From contig NC_092577.1 of NCBI RefSeq assembly GCF_037975245.1, positions 511,001 through 575,000 of the forward strand: a stretch of 64,000 nucleotides of DNA, in the 5' to 3' direction. This DNA comes from Apostichopus japonicus (Eukaryota; Echinodermata; Holothuroidea; Aspidochirotida; Stichopodidae). The notes beneath the pieces were generated by a model. It was not told the origin of the DNA. It searched no databases and worked only from the letters and a program-made list of their open reading frames with translations. Numbering within the stretch: position 1 is the stretch's first letter; the number at the start of each line of letters is the position of its first letter. Of the stretch, positions 1 through 15,100 are shown piece after piece. The position numbers and the translations under genes are program-made.

Positions 1-105
1 AGACTGTCAGATTGGAAATCAGAAGGTCAGAAATCCGAAAACCCAGCCTACGATATTATCTTTGAAGTGACACTAGTACTAGTGGTGAAGTGAAAGTCAG
101 TCAAC

Positions 106-3100
106 ATGGCTTCGTCAAGCCTCGCAGCGTGGGACTATGTTGCCATAATTGGTTATTTTATTCTGGTGTTATGTGTTGGGCTTTACGTAAGTTGCTAGGC
201 GTATCATCTAAATTAAACTAGGGCCTAGTAGTAGTAGTTTATGACTAGGTGCTATGACCTATACTATAGCATGTAGGCCCGAGCTGGCCGGTTATAGCCT
301 AGGACTATACCTATACATAATTCCCTCATAAGTAACGAATGAGATTATAGTTAGAAGGATACTCCAGAGCGAAATTTATTTTGATGTATTATTAAAGCGG
401 GACAAAATCAAAGAATTCCTGCGAAAGTTGCATTATAATCCTATGTAGGCCTACTGCTTTTGAGATATTGGCAGGCAGACGTTCTTGCATTTTTTATTGT
501 AAGTGGACTTAAAGTTAAAGCAAACAGGTGTGATGTTATGGCTGCACACTGACTAAACTATGTATTAACATTTTTTCAATCTGTTGTTTTGACCCGTAAT
601 TGGATAGCATTGATTGTTTGCCAGCCTAAATTGGATGTGACGTTTTTGACTAATTACCAATTAATGCCTGTGACAAAGGTACAATATGGATACATCAAAT
701 TTTGGAGCAGCAAAATAGATGAAAATTTTAAAGAAAACCAAAAGATTTATTTGTCATTATGTATCAATGACATCACATCTGTTTGCTTCAAGTTCACTAT
801 ATGGTACAGGAGGTGACAACTTCAACTGCCAATATCTCGATCGTAAACAAAAGGTAGGATTTTTATGCAAATTCCACCAGAATGCTTGATAATATTCCTC
901 ATTGACATAGCAGAAATAAATTTTCTTTTGCCTTATCCTTTTAAGTTAAAAGGCCAGTTTTGTAGACCAGTTCTATAGGCACATTCATCATAAACTTTGT
1001 AATATGACCACTAGTTTTAAATGTATTCTGTGGATGTGCGGATCTGTGATATTGTTGTATTACAGTAAGTCAAGGTCAAAGTCACCCAAGGTCACCAGAG
1101 TTCAACTATTGGAAACCTTGTATATGCATGATATCTCGAGTTAGGCAGCATTGATACGTTCATATTTGGCATGTGGATGTATTATATTGAATAGAAGAAC
1201 TCAATTGATTTTGGAGGAGGTGAAAGGTCATCTGGGTCACCAGTGGTCAAACTCTGAAAACCTATTACACATGATATCTCATGTTGGAAATCATGCAATT
1301 CTCATACATGGAATATGGAAATTCTCATATTAAGTACAAGAATCCTGTTAATGTTGGCGTAGTTCAAACGTCATATGAGGTCAACAGATCAAATTCCTTT
1401 AAACATGATATCTCAAGGTAAGAATCATGGAAACTTCTCAAGGCCCCTATTGTATTTCGAGGACATGTATTGCCATGTGCAGTAGACTAACCTGTGTTCA
1501 TCATGCCATAGTGTAAATGTACATCAAAAAGAGTCATTCAGGATGTTTATAGTATGAGAGCTCTATTTCTACCGTGAACGAGCAACATTATAGTGTAATG
1601 AAGTCTTCGAAACCTCAATGCATTTTTGCATTCTGGTTATGGATGGCAAGCAAACTGGTTATAGCTTTTATCCAAATTGTCTATATGGCCTGACCATGTT
1701 TGGTAGCTCTAGCTACATTAATAGTTACAGCCTCAAACTTTGTTAGAAAGTCATGCAGTTATATAGTCAGATTTGGTCTGTACTGTGTCTGTATAATTTA
1801 TGTATACCAGGCAGGCATTCTCATTTGTTGTACAACATTGCAAAGATAATGCTTTCAATTTATTCAAACAAGTGCAAATGAAAAATAAGAAGAGAAAAAA
1901 CAAAACCATGGACACATGTATACTAGCTGTATCAATACAGTTTGATTTTATAATGTTTGGAAATTAATATGACTTCAGTCAGAACAAAGGTTACAAATCT
2001 TCTAAGTACTGTAATCAGTGTGCTAGAAAACTTGACAAACAGATCAGTTCTAAGTATATTGTTGCACCTGTTCAAATATATAATTCATAGAGACTAAGTA
2101 GGTTTCCAATATAGAGTCCATGGAAAGTAACTCTCACTGAAATGTAGTATATATTACTGGCAATAGATACCATCAGCTGAACAGGCAGTGTTAAAACAAA
2201 GGGAATAATTATGATGGCAGAAAATCTTACATTATATACAATTAAAGGAAATGTTGCATGTAGCTGTTTGTTAACAAAGCAGTACCTAATAGTATCGTAT
2301 TATGGTGAACATATCATGCATGCCACACCTTCATTTGCAGAATGTTCACCTTAAATCTTTGTGTAAAAGTAAGTTGGCCTGAGGTTTCGATCCTAGCAGG
2401 ATCTTCTTCAAAGGCTAAAAAAAAAAAAAAAAAATGGAAAAAAAAAAAAGCTTGAAAATGTTCACGTTAAATCTTGGTTAGAATTCTCAGATTACAGTAG
2501 ACAATATGTTAGTTTGAGTATAAACTGTACCATATAGTGTGTGTGGTACTGTATACTAGCCAAGAATGTGCAAGGTATTCAAATTTACATCTACTGTAAA
2601 TGAGTTTAAGTTACATTGCATGTACTCTGTGGAGTTTTTTTTAGCCAGTTATACTATGGACCTTGTCTAGCATGGTGATTTGGTGAACAGGTGGTAATTC
2701 AGCTTGTTTGGACAATACATGTACTCACAGTTTTATATTTATTGCTGACATCTGGATGAAATGGTTTCAATACATACATGTAATGTTTACATTGACATGG
2801 TAGGAATTCCCCAATAGCTATGAATGAGCTGTTTGGAATGTTCAAGTTAAGTATATACTGCATTTTTTTAGTCAATCCAGTCATGAATCAACAGACTTTC
2901 TTTCTTCACAGTCTCTCTGCCGTTCTAACAGAGGCACCGTCAGTGGTTACTTTCTGGCAGGAAGACACATGCTATGGCTTCCGGTAAGTATCCCTGAAAT
3001 ACCAAAGACTCCTGCATTTATCAAAACATCCCTGAATTACAAGAGACTCCTGCATGTATCAAAAACTTCCCTGAAATACAAGAGACTCCTGCATGTATTA

Positions 3101-6100
3101 AAAACACCCCTGAAGCACAAAAGACTCCTGCATGTATTAAAGACTTCCCTGAAATACAAGAGACTCCTGCATGTATTAAAACATCTCTGAAATAAAAGAG
3201 ACTCCTGCATGTATTAAGAACTTCCCTGAAATACAACAGACTCCTGCATGTATTAAAGGCTTCCATGAAATACAACAGACTCCTGCATGTATTAAAGGCT
3301 TCCATGAAATACAACATACTCCTGCATGTATTAAAAACATCCCTGAAATAAAAGAGACTCCTGCATGTATTAAAAAAATCCCTGAAATAAAAGAGACTCC
3401 TGCATGTATTAAAAACATCCCTGAAATAAAAGAAACTCCTGCATGTATTAAAAACTTTCCTGAAATACAAGAGACTCCTGCATGTATTAAAGACTTTCCT
3501 GAAATGAAAGAAACTCCTACATGTATTAGAAACATCCCTGAAATAAAAGAAACCCCTGCATGTATTAAAAACATCCCTGAAATACAACAGACTCATGCAT
3601 GTATTAAAGACCTGCCTGAAATGCAACAGACTCCTGCATGTATTAAAGTAAAAACTTCCCTGAAATAACAAAGACTCCTGCATGTATTAAAAACTTTTGG
3701 CTAATAGTAAGCAACTTAAAGGGGAATACTAAGGCTCCCTCCCGTATGACAATTAACCAATAGTGAAAATATTAAAGGAATTCATGAACATGAGTATTAT
3801 TTATATATATGTACACTACATGACTATATTAGACATGTGTTGCACAAACATATATCTAGAAAGATCACAGACTAAGAATGTAAAATATTTTGGGGTTGAT
3901 TTCCTTAGAACGAGTTCAATAGCCTAACAAATTCATTAACATGTCTTGAAGTATATATGATTAATACATCTGCAGCTGGAGTTGGTACTGTGGAATTTGT
4001 TAAGCTATTCCACATGGACGTACTACCATGTAATTAACATATGTTCCATCTAGCCGTAATTTTCATTTTTGTGTTTGATTTATCACCAGAAGTGGAGGTA
4101 TATTTAGCTTCAGTGAAATACTCATTTTCAAGCAGTCCATTGAAGCATAATGCAATACAACCAAGGATAAATGTTACAGTGTAAATGAGCAGCTATTTAT
4201 AGCTATAGAGCTGATATACTGTATTAATAAACATTCCGATTAATGTGTTATGTATGACTATAGCCCTCTTTTGAGGAGCTATTTATAGCTCTATATAGTA
4301 GAGTACTAGAGTTGATATACTGTATTAATAAACATTCAGATTAATGTGTTATGACTTAGATAGCCCTCTTATGAGGAGCTATTTATATAGTAGAGCTGAT
4401 TAAATTAAAACATTCTGATTTATGTGTTATGTATGACTATAGCCCTCTTATAAGGAGCTATGTAAAGCTCTATATAGTAGAGCTGATATACTGTATAAAT
4501 ATATACAATATGTATATAAATATATTTCAGATTAATGTATTATGTATGACTACACAGTAGCCCTCTTATGAGGAGCTAATTAAAGCTCTATATAGTAGAG
4601 CTGATATACTGTATAAATATATAAAATATGTATATAAATTTATATATTCAGATTAATGTGTTATGTATGAATATACCGTATAGCCCTCTTATGAGGAGCT
4701 AATTAAAGCTCTATATAGTAGAGCTGATATATAGTAAATCGGGGTAAAAAAAAACCACAGGGTAGTTGGGGTAAAAAAAACCCACCCCCACTACAAGTCG
4801 TGAGAAATTGAAACACATTTTTGTATGGTGTATGTGAAAACCATGGTGCCCAAGTCAATTCTGACATACTTTATTGATTGTTACTATTCTTTTCCATCGG
4901 CGTATCGATACTTTTAGCGCCGATTTTTCCCATACTCTAAAAATAGCAAATATTTAGGTTCTGAACACTGTCCTTTAACTTTATCCTGCAAAAAATATTA
5001 GAACTGATATAGAGGTTTTTGTTTCTTGGTTATGATAACAAGAGGTGTACCTACATGAATCAGTAATGTAATTACCCGCACGATCTGCCAGTTTTCTCGA
5101 ATGACGTGGATTTTTTTTATCCCAGGGTTTAGTGTCCGTTTGGGGTAAAAAAAGACCAGTCCTATTTTCCTCCCAAAATGGTTTATATTTATCACAGAAT
5201 GTTAGAACTGCTATATGATTGACACAGGGAGTACATCTATGCTCCTCTTATTTCTACCAATATAATAATTTACATTTTTATAACTAACTGTTGCCTGTTC
5301 TTAACCTAAGTTATTGCTATGTTAGCCTAGTGTTATAGCCTAACACAATATATGTCTGCTGTATGGTTATCTTGTTATTTTTAGAGTCCTAAATTATACT
5401 CTACCCTAAGTCCCAACCCCACAGCTGGATGTGATACTAATATATAGAATAACACTCATAAAACATGGTCAATAATGTTTCAGGGGGTATTAAACAGTCT
5501 TGATAGAATCTTGCTTAGTCTCGGAAGGTGGGGTTTGTTTCCCGGAGTTTATCGTTTGGCAATAGGTTAATTCATGCAGAACTCGATTGAAAATGCCCAA
5601 ATAAAGCTTTTCTAAAGTGTGCTGAAAATATTTCTGGTGGTTTTGCACATTTTCTTTGGTAGTATGTTGTTTTAACAGTGTGGACTTTTTTTACCCCAGC
5701 AGGGTTTTTTTATTACCCCAAAAATGACTAACAGCCGGGGTAAAAAAAAAACCACCCCTTTTCTGGAATTTCTCCTTTACTCATTGTGATTGAAATTTTT
5801 ATTATGGCTATTTAGGAAGGTATTCCCAATTGTCAACTGACAATGCTAAAATATCTACCTAAGCATCTACCTAACGAGTTTTATGTTAAACTTTAAGGAA
5901 ACGTTTTTTTTTTACCCCGTCTTACTATACTGTATAAATATATACAATATGTATATAAATATATCAGATTAATGTGTTATGTATGAATATATAGCCCTCT
6001 TATGAGGAGCTAATTAAAGCTCTATATAGTAGAGCTGATATACTGTATAAATATATATATGTATATAAATTTATATATTCAGATTAATGTGTTATGTATG

Positions 6101-9100
6101 AATATATAGCCCTCTTAAGCCCACTGCACTGAGGGAAAAGCACATACAGTTTGTCGTAATAGGGCTTGTCAAGTAGGCAATACCTTGAGTGTCATTAAAA
6201 ACATAAACCATAAATGTTAATTACATCCCCCTCCCCTCCCCCCTCCCATCCCAATCATCATTTAAGGTGGTTAGTGTATGCCATACAACATCCAGTTCAG
6301 GGAATGAACAATTGTGCCTTAAAATATTGGATAGCAATTAACACTATGCAAAAATGGCTAAATTATACAGATGGAACAAAAAAACACAGCTTTGTAATAT
6401 TGTCATCTTATGGTAATAAAAGAAAATTCATAAATTTCAGAAACATAAATGATATTTTAGATATATTAATTGTCTTCATTCTTGTTTCTGTCAGGTTGGG
6501 GCTTCTCTGTTTGCCAGCAACATCGGTAGTGAACATTTTATAGGTTTAGCAGGGTCTGGAGCAGCAGCTGGTATCGGAGTTGCAGCATTTGAATTCAATG
6601 TGAGTGTAACAGTTCAAGTTCATCTCTCACCAGTTTATGTGATATTTAAGACTTTGTGCTAGTTGCTGACGGTTAAGGGTATAGGCTGTGCACTATTGGT
6701 TATTTGATTAACAAATATAAATTATGAAGAGTTCCTAGCTGCTTTCTTGATTTCATTCTTAATTCTCCCACATTGGTGTTATAATTTAGTCACAGTGGAT
6801 AATGGTAAAGTTCAATGTATGTACTTATGTCTTTTAGTCCTCCTGCAAGCAGGAACTTGCGAAGAAGCCTCATTGGCTTATCAAAGCCTCAAGCTGACCG
6901 AAGTCAGTCTCTTACATTCATATTTAACATACATGATTATGAAGCGTATCACGACATATATGCACCTAAAATATCAACGCTCTCAACCAAAACTCATCAA
7001 GCTGTATGTAATTTGTTATTGCCACACTTCATTATAAATGCCTTTATTAAATTCATCTCCTTCTCGCCCTGTTATTTTCCTGGGGGTTTTCATCTGACAA
7101 GTAACCAATGTTTATTTGATTTTATTTACAGGCTTGCCTGCTGGTTCAACTCCTTGGATGGGTGTTTTTACCAGTCTACATAGCCAGCGGGGTGAATTTT
7201 TCAATTGTTCAATCAATATAGTATTCATTCATGTTGTACTCAATCGTTTATATTTCATATAATTAATCCTGTCAACCGTTTGGTAGCTGTACTCCATCAT
7301 ATTACATTAATGCAGTAATCATGCCTGTAGTAGGGTAATCAATCACAGAATATTTAAGTAGTACTCAACACTGCAATAGTGTACTCTGGCCATCGCATTA
7401 TGTTAGAATAGTACTCAACCCGGTAGAATAGTACTCCATCAGGTTATATTGGTAGAGACTTATTCAATCCTAGATTAATAGTATACTAGTACTCTCTCAC
7501 ATAACATTATTAGAGCAGTACTCAATCCTGTAGTACAGTACCAGCTCAACCCTGTAGCATGCAGTCACACCTCAGCCCTGTACGTAGTACAGTACAGTAC
7601 TAGCTCAAACCTACATCAATTAAAATACCAGCTCAACCCTGTATAACAGTACTAGCTCAACCCTGTATTACAGTACCAGCTCAACCCTGTATTACAGTAC
7701 AAGCTCAACACTGTAGTAGTAGCACCAGCCCTGCATTACAGTACCAGCTCAGCCCTGTATTACAGTACCAGCTCAGCCCTGTATTACAGTACCAGCTCAA
7801 CCCCGCATTACAGTATCAGCTCAACCCTGTATTACAGTACTAGCTGAACCCTGCATTACAGTACCAGCTCAACCCTGTATTACAGTACAAGCTCAACCCT
7901 GTATTATAGTACCAGCTCAAACCTACAGTAATTAAAATACCAGCTCAACCCATTGTTACAGTACAAGCTCAACACTGTAGAAGTACCCCTCTACAAATTT
8001 AAGTGTGCTAGTTGCGCGCAGCTTATGCGCCGAGAGCGAACATACAACAACGTTCGTAACTGGCGCACAAAAGTACGCAACCTGCGCACAACCCACGCGC
8101 TCCAAGGGAAGCGTGCGCTTTGTCTTAGCGCGCGCACACTAAGACGGAGCGCGCCCGTGCCATCTTAGCAGGCGCACGCTTCGTATTAGCGTGCACGTGC
8201 TTCGTCTTTGCACGTGCGCGCTTGATGTTAGCGCGCCAGTTCTTGGTTAAGCGTACAAAGAGGACTTAAATACTTTTGCTGACTTCTGAAGCAAACAATT
8301 TGGACTTAGAAAAAAATGTGAAGCAAACAATTTGGACTTTGAAAAAATTGCTTATATGTCTTTGTGCGCGAGTAGCTCTTGGACTTGAACCATGTGTAGA
8401 CTTGTGTAAGGTGGTGCGGTGAGCATACAAACTTCTGGGTCAGTTTCATGGGAACCCGAAGGCCCTTAGGGGTTCTTGAAACAATTCTGTAGGGTATATT
8501 GAACAGTATTTAAAAGCATGAGAAATGTTACAGTACAATTAGGAACGCAGGCTTTCAGTGAAATGTTACTTCAAATGATCTTCAATGAAATCAAGATGCT
8601 TGTGCACCTTGGGGAATAGGAGGAAAACAGGGCAATATTTTTCAAGCCTGACAAACAATTTCTAATGTAAGTTAACAACACCTTTAGAAATAAGATACCT
8701 CATTACAAAGAACATGTAGTGAAATGAAATTTATTTACACTCATCATACAGTACATGTAAGTAATGTATCACAGGCTAACAAATAGAAAGAATATCAAAA
8801 TTGAGGGAGAAACCCATCTTTTGTTTAGAAGCCAAAATAAGTATGACACATGTAATGTCAATTGTGAATTCATGGTTAAAACCAGTAAGGGTTTTCCTTG
8901 CACTACACCATTAACTTGAGGCTTATGCTCCATTGTTGATAAAGAACTACAATTTGGAATTTACTGTAATTACGTATATCAAGTACTACCACACCTCTTT
9001 CTCCACTCAATCCCCCAGCCTCAAAATGTATACCAATTCCTTTTGCCCTAATATGAGCAGAAAGCTGAATATATACACAGCATTTATTCATGTCTCACAA

Positions 9101-12100
9101 TGATTTCCTAAAGAAAACTAAACATTAAAATTGGTAACCTGAAGGCACTCATTTTTATTTGCAGTACACCCTGAGTATTAGTCTACCAGCAAAAGATATT
9201 ATTCCACCCTTTAGTCACTCTCTAGTAAATTTGGAGCTTGTGCAATGAAAGACTCTTCTGGATTTTCAAACTGCATGAAAATACATAGCTCAGCAATATC
9301 CTTTACAGGTATGATATGAAAAAAAACATCACCTTGATTTTTAACCATCAAAAGATGGTCTAATTTTAATGTTTTTCTGCAATTTGCAGCAATGCTTTCA
9401 GCCACAGAGTTCATGTGCTTTATCACAGCGAGATAATCTGAAGAGCACATACATTTCGCAGAGCAACTGCAGCATTTCGTACATTTTAAAAAGTACTTTA
9501 TCTGCCCAAAAAATGTAACTCCCTCTTTAAGGTATCTTACAGTGTATGAATTTCTTTTGGTCACAAGTTTGTAATCACTGCTGTAAAGTAACATGTCATT
9601 CAGCTGAAGACGAAGAAATTTGTAAAAAAGCTGTGGTTTATAACCAATACATTCAACTATCAATGGCAACAGATCTGACTCAGGGTTACAAGGCAAAAGA
9701 CGACCAACCACTGAAATGAAGCCATCTATCACCTCTGTCCTTGAGGCAGGTTTTTTCTTAACAGATAGTTTTTTAACATACTTCAATGTATCTGCCCCAA
9801 CAGACACATTTTGCAATAACTCTGGAACCTTCAGCAAAGAACACAAATTATTTGCTATTTGCAAATGTGGCTTTTTTGTGCCCTGCACCATGTGCAATAA
9901 TTTCCCATTGATATCTTCATATGCAAAGCATGAATACACCCACAGTGGACCAAGATTTCTCACTACACCTGGAAGATGGAGAAGCCCATGAACCACAGAA
10001 AGGCAGTACCTGTCTCCATATAATGTCCCAAACAAGTAACAAAACTGGATAAGTAAACTTTCACAGTATTTAATATCATTGACAGAAATACTGTCACTAT
10101 TCAAAATGACAACTGCCTCTACTAGTAATGCATAATGCTCAAAAAATATGTCATTCATTAAACCCTTTAGAGCTGGTAAAGAGTAATAAAACAGCCATGC
10201 CCTATATTCTGATGCCTTCCAATAACCCAAATGATCTTTAATACTCCTTGGAATTCGGGAAATGAAATGTGGAGGCTTTATCTTGGTAAGTCGCATATCA
10301 ATATTGTCAAGCAGTTTGGTTAAAGAAAATAGTTCTTTGGAATGAGATGTGTCGAACCATAAGTGTAACAATTTCTTAGATACTCCAAGCAGAACTGTGT
10401 GCATATAATCAATAGCCATTCCATCAGCAAGATTCATACCAAATGAACTTAGAAAAGTAGGCCCTTTGATGCCATTAATGGGCTTTTTCATTTGCATGGT
10501 ATGCACTTTCATAGCATCACTCAACATTTTTTCATGAGACCGTTTAGGACCAAGGGGATTAGTCATGCAAAAAGGATATGTCCACACCGAGCCTTTTCCT
10601 GTTGATGTTGAACAGCCTTTTTGTAAGCAATGAGAACACCCAAAAGCACCATTAAACTGCACCATATTTAACATTACAGCTCTTGCAGGAAGGTCACATG
10701 TACCGCAGAGAACCACAGCTTTAACTATGATAATTTCCTTTTTGTCCTGAGCATAAACTTCTACACCATCTTGAAGTTCTTTAATGGAAGCAAGGAATGG
10801 CTTCAGAAAAGTGCCCACAGCCGGTTTTGAACCAAGCCACAATCCAGCGTAAATCAAATTCTCTTTTAGGAACCGTCGTTTATGCGGCAACTCATTGATT
10901 GAAAAAAAGAGGGGCCAAAGGCTGACCTTTGATGATTTGAAGATGGGACATCCATCTGTATACCACATAAGAGATATGTTTCTTGGTTCATGTAAAAGTT
11001 TTCCGGGAGCAAAAAGACGTTTGTACTGCTCTCCATCATAAATATCCTCAATATTGTCACTGTTTTTCTTCTTTCTGTTGAATCTATGCTGCAAGTCATT
11101 ATAAAATCCCTGCCTTTTCATTAAGGTGCAAATTTGATTAACAATCGGTATTTCTATAAAGTAGGATATTCCACTGTTCTCCGAGACATTACTGCTGCAT
11201 ACTGGGCACCTAACATTATCAGAGGAGCTAAGTAAATAATTACAAAAATTGCAGAACTTGTGGAATTTCAAAGGATTTTTTAGAGTTCCATAAAATTTGT
11301 TAAACATATGAAGTGTTGTCTTGCAGATATTTGGCTTTTGGCAGTGCATTGAAATTAGCACAAGCAAATCAACCAGTGCAACACCAGTAATGCTATGGCT
11401 GCTTGAAAACATCAGAATCATCAACATACTTTCTGCCAAAGTTAGTGGAGCACCTTCATAAAGTGGTTTACTTCCTTCATCTTCTGCTTCATCATGGATA
11501 GATGGGGATTCCTTGCAGTCAAACCAGTCATCTTCAAGGTCGAACTCCTCTACACTGAGTGGGTCACACCAGTCATCACTTTCATAAATGCCTCCTACCT
11601 CTTTAATATTTGCCAGGTGGAGGTTATCATCATCCAGATCCCTGTGATGAGTACAGGAAAACAAAGTTATGGTTCAAATATAACCTGTTTATGTGTGAAC
11701 AACTATGTTAGAGTACAGCCAAGAACCTTGCATTGTTTTAGTGAATGGCAAGGAAACATGAGCTTCTTGCATGTTTCTATGATGAAACATTTTTCCATGA
11801 TTTAAGTGTACTTCTAAAAGTAAAGATGACTAGAAAAGTACATATAGAGGAAATCCCCAAACCCTTGACCAATTTGACACAGCATCGCACCAACTTTAAC
11901 TCTATTTTCTATTCTATTTCATTTGATCAAGGATTAAACTGCAACACTTACTAGCATCATACATGTCAAATTAACAACACTTGATAGATTTCACCCAACC
12001 TGCCTGGACATATTAAAACCCACACAAGCTCTGATCAGTACCATATATCTTCATTCTTGTTAAAGAAACCACATAAGCCCAGGTTGGTTAATAAAAAAAT

Positions 12101-15100
12101 CCAGGCTGTTTGGGCAAATTGTATTTTGGGAATAAGACAGCTGGCCAGTTGGTCCTTACCTATTTCCCTTACAACTACTGTATGTGAGTCTACCTAAAAA
12201 GTATCACTAATTTGGGAAGCCTAGTTATACTATAAGCCTAGGTCTTATTACCTTTTTATTCCATCCGTTGAGGAGCCATCAGACAGAGGTAGGCCCATGA
12301 AGTGGTCAGATTCGGAGAAATTCAGATTATTACTAGATCCTTGTTCCACAGTATGAATGCATTCAAGTTCAGATGACAAATTCTGAGTACCCATTTTATC
12401 CTCATTGAGTTCAGGTTTTAAATGGGTTGTAAGGGAAGGTTGGCTAGGTTCAAATTGTTTGTTTGTTGCTTGGCCTATGTATTGCGTAATTTGGAGGCTA
12501 GTACTACTAGTAGCAGTACTACCATGGGCATCATGTTCAACTTCAACCTCTCTTGTTGAAACGAAGTCAACTTGCCCTGGCTGAATTTCACTTACTGTGA
12601 ATTCATCATCTTCTAATTCAACTGTCCTAACACCTAAACTCGCATTAATCTCCACTTGCTTGTCCATACGCCACCGTGTGGTTCTCGAGACAGTTTGTTT
12701 TGATGAACTATTAATATCACTAGGCTTAGGCCTTGTTCGACAGCGTGACTGAACGTTAGGCTGACGTTGTGTACGCCGCCGCTTATAAGCTCTGTTGTCC
12801 TGTGTAGGCAAGTAAGGACTTGTTGGATCAACTTCCAGTAAGTGAGACATTATGAATATGAGGTGGTTTCGAAGTCACCATAACACAACTGCGACAGTGA
12901 ATTCATCTGTGCAAAACCTACGAATGATCACCATTTCCCCCCTGATGAAACAACAGGCGGGCTCGGTAGTGCTGACGTTTAAAAATACTTTCACCGGATG
13001 GTCGCCGCGCTGTAATAGTTTACTAAGTATGTTAGATTAACGTTGGCAACTTGGCACTGTATACTAAATTACTACTTGAGAACACTGCTAGTGTAGATCA
13101 GTGCTTGAAAATAGCAATTAACATATCCCGATAATGGTCAGTTGTACGGAACAATGTACGATACAACTAAAATGCTTCCACATCGTGAAAATGAATTTTC
13201 TTAAATACGCATCGTTAGATCCTGTTACCAATACAAGTTTTCAAAGATAAGCTCATGCGACTACTTTTGAACCGAATTACTGCTCTATAAACATTTTGAC
13301 CACCTTAACCGTGTTATTAGCTGTACGTGATTCTTTCTCCTCCGTGGAAGCACTTTGCCAAACTATAGATGTTGCGTAAGTCGATATATATGCAAATATT
13401 ATGGACTGGTAGATACTAGCCAATCAGCGTAGAACAAACGATCATCGCGCTTTAATTTTGAACCTAAGTTAGAAGTACCGACGTTACAGTACGCTGTCAA
13501 CAAGTTCTTGCCGAAAAGTCCATATCTTTCCCTTGACATCTACTGTAACTTATTTCAATCAGCCATTGCGAAAGTGTTTAATTTTTTTTTTTTTTTTTAT
13601 GCCTTGTATTGATTCCGCTCAACTTTAATTAGCTGATAGTTTATCTCTCAGTTTCGTTTGCATGAACGTAAGGTTTCTAGCTCTTCCATAGCCTAACCTA
13701 CTAGCCTAACGTCCTGTAGTTCTACAGCCTCGACTTTGCAAACCAGTTGTTCGTTTTCTTTGTATCGGAAGCAGGATATTCCGTTGGATTATCGTCAAAA
13801 TACATTCTTTGTCAACCTGTTGGGAGATTGCAGCTTTGCGAATTATCCAGGGAATTTTAACAATATCAAGACATTTATATTTGCAAGTTAGGGCCTTGAT
13901 AATGGATGCGACTGCCTTGATGCTTTTGTCTCAGACAGCGGCAGAAAATGCAAAAAGTCCTAAAGTCGTTTCAACGAAACTCCAAACTGTTCGGCAAAGA
14001 TGCCTTATTTACTGGGTTGACGATCGTTTAGTCAGCATCGAACCTTTATCTTCAGTGGTTGAAAAAAATCAAGTGAAAGAAGGAGCTGTTTGTAAAATCA
14101 AGTGGAAAGGAAAGGGACCATATCTCGGAAAGCTTATCAAAATCAGTGGTGAGTACTATTGCGATAGGCTAACAAGTAACATTAACTTAAGAGTAACACT
14201 AAATTTACAGCTTAGGCTAAGCAATTGTAGCTTAGGCTACCTTACTAATACTACTAGGCCTAGTACTACAGTAGTAACTATTTAAACTTAAAGCCTAGGC
14301 CTATGCTGTATTGGCTCTAAATATGCCAGATATTCAAATGTGGTTAGCCTAGGCCTAGCCTACCTTTGATCAAAATTCTTTATTGGCCGTGGCTATTCTT
14401 ACGACTAGTCGTAACAATTATTTATAAACTATTCTTACAACAAAGGCGAATTAGGCTACACATAACACAACATTTGATAGCCTATAGCCCTCAACGCAGA
14501 TGATTAGAAGGCTGCAAAATTGCAGAGCAATGGAATCAGTAAATAGGCTACTTTATATTTATGTTGGTTTCCTCTGACGTTACAAGTACAAGGAAGCCTA
14601 GGCCACATGCTTATTGGCGTCAAGAAATAAATTTAAAGCGTTCCAAAGAATGTTTACTTAGTTATGGAGTCATCATTTCAAAAGCATGGTCCTTCTTTAC
14701 CAGGTCCAAACAAGACAAATGTTGGTACTGTATGCATTAATATACAAAGCAAAGTAATTTTTCAGAAAGTTGCTCATTGTCTTGAAAAATCCTGTACAAT
14801 TTGAAATCAAATTGAAATCCTGTACAAATTGATTAGCCTAGTTTTCCATAGGAACTTTGTGGTGTGTAAAAATTAAAACCTTTCTGTGAATAGTGTTAAT
14901 ACGACAAATATGTCGACTGTACACTTTAAATATGTCACGCATCATTAATGTTCATTAATTTATTTCTTGCTACTTTTCGAGTCTACAGTAGTTTAACTGT
15001 ACTTCGTCCCTTTAATGCATGTCATTTATCTGACAACCAAAGTCACCAAACCTTACCTGCAGGCTACAGTCTATACAGTAATTACCTACTGTATGACATC

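Noticed and set aside
3021-3683. 220-codon minus-strand ORF and a 132-codon neighbour
   Set aside because: Both are translations of the 39-bp minisatellite; the protein is a simple repeat present in several frames.
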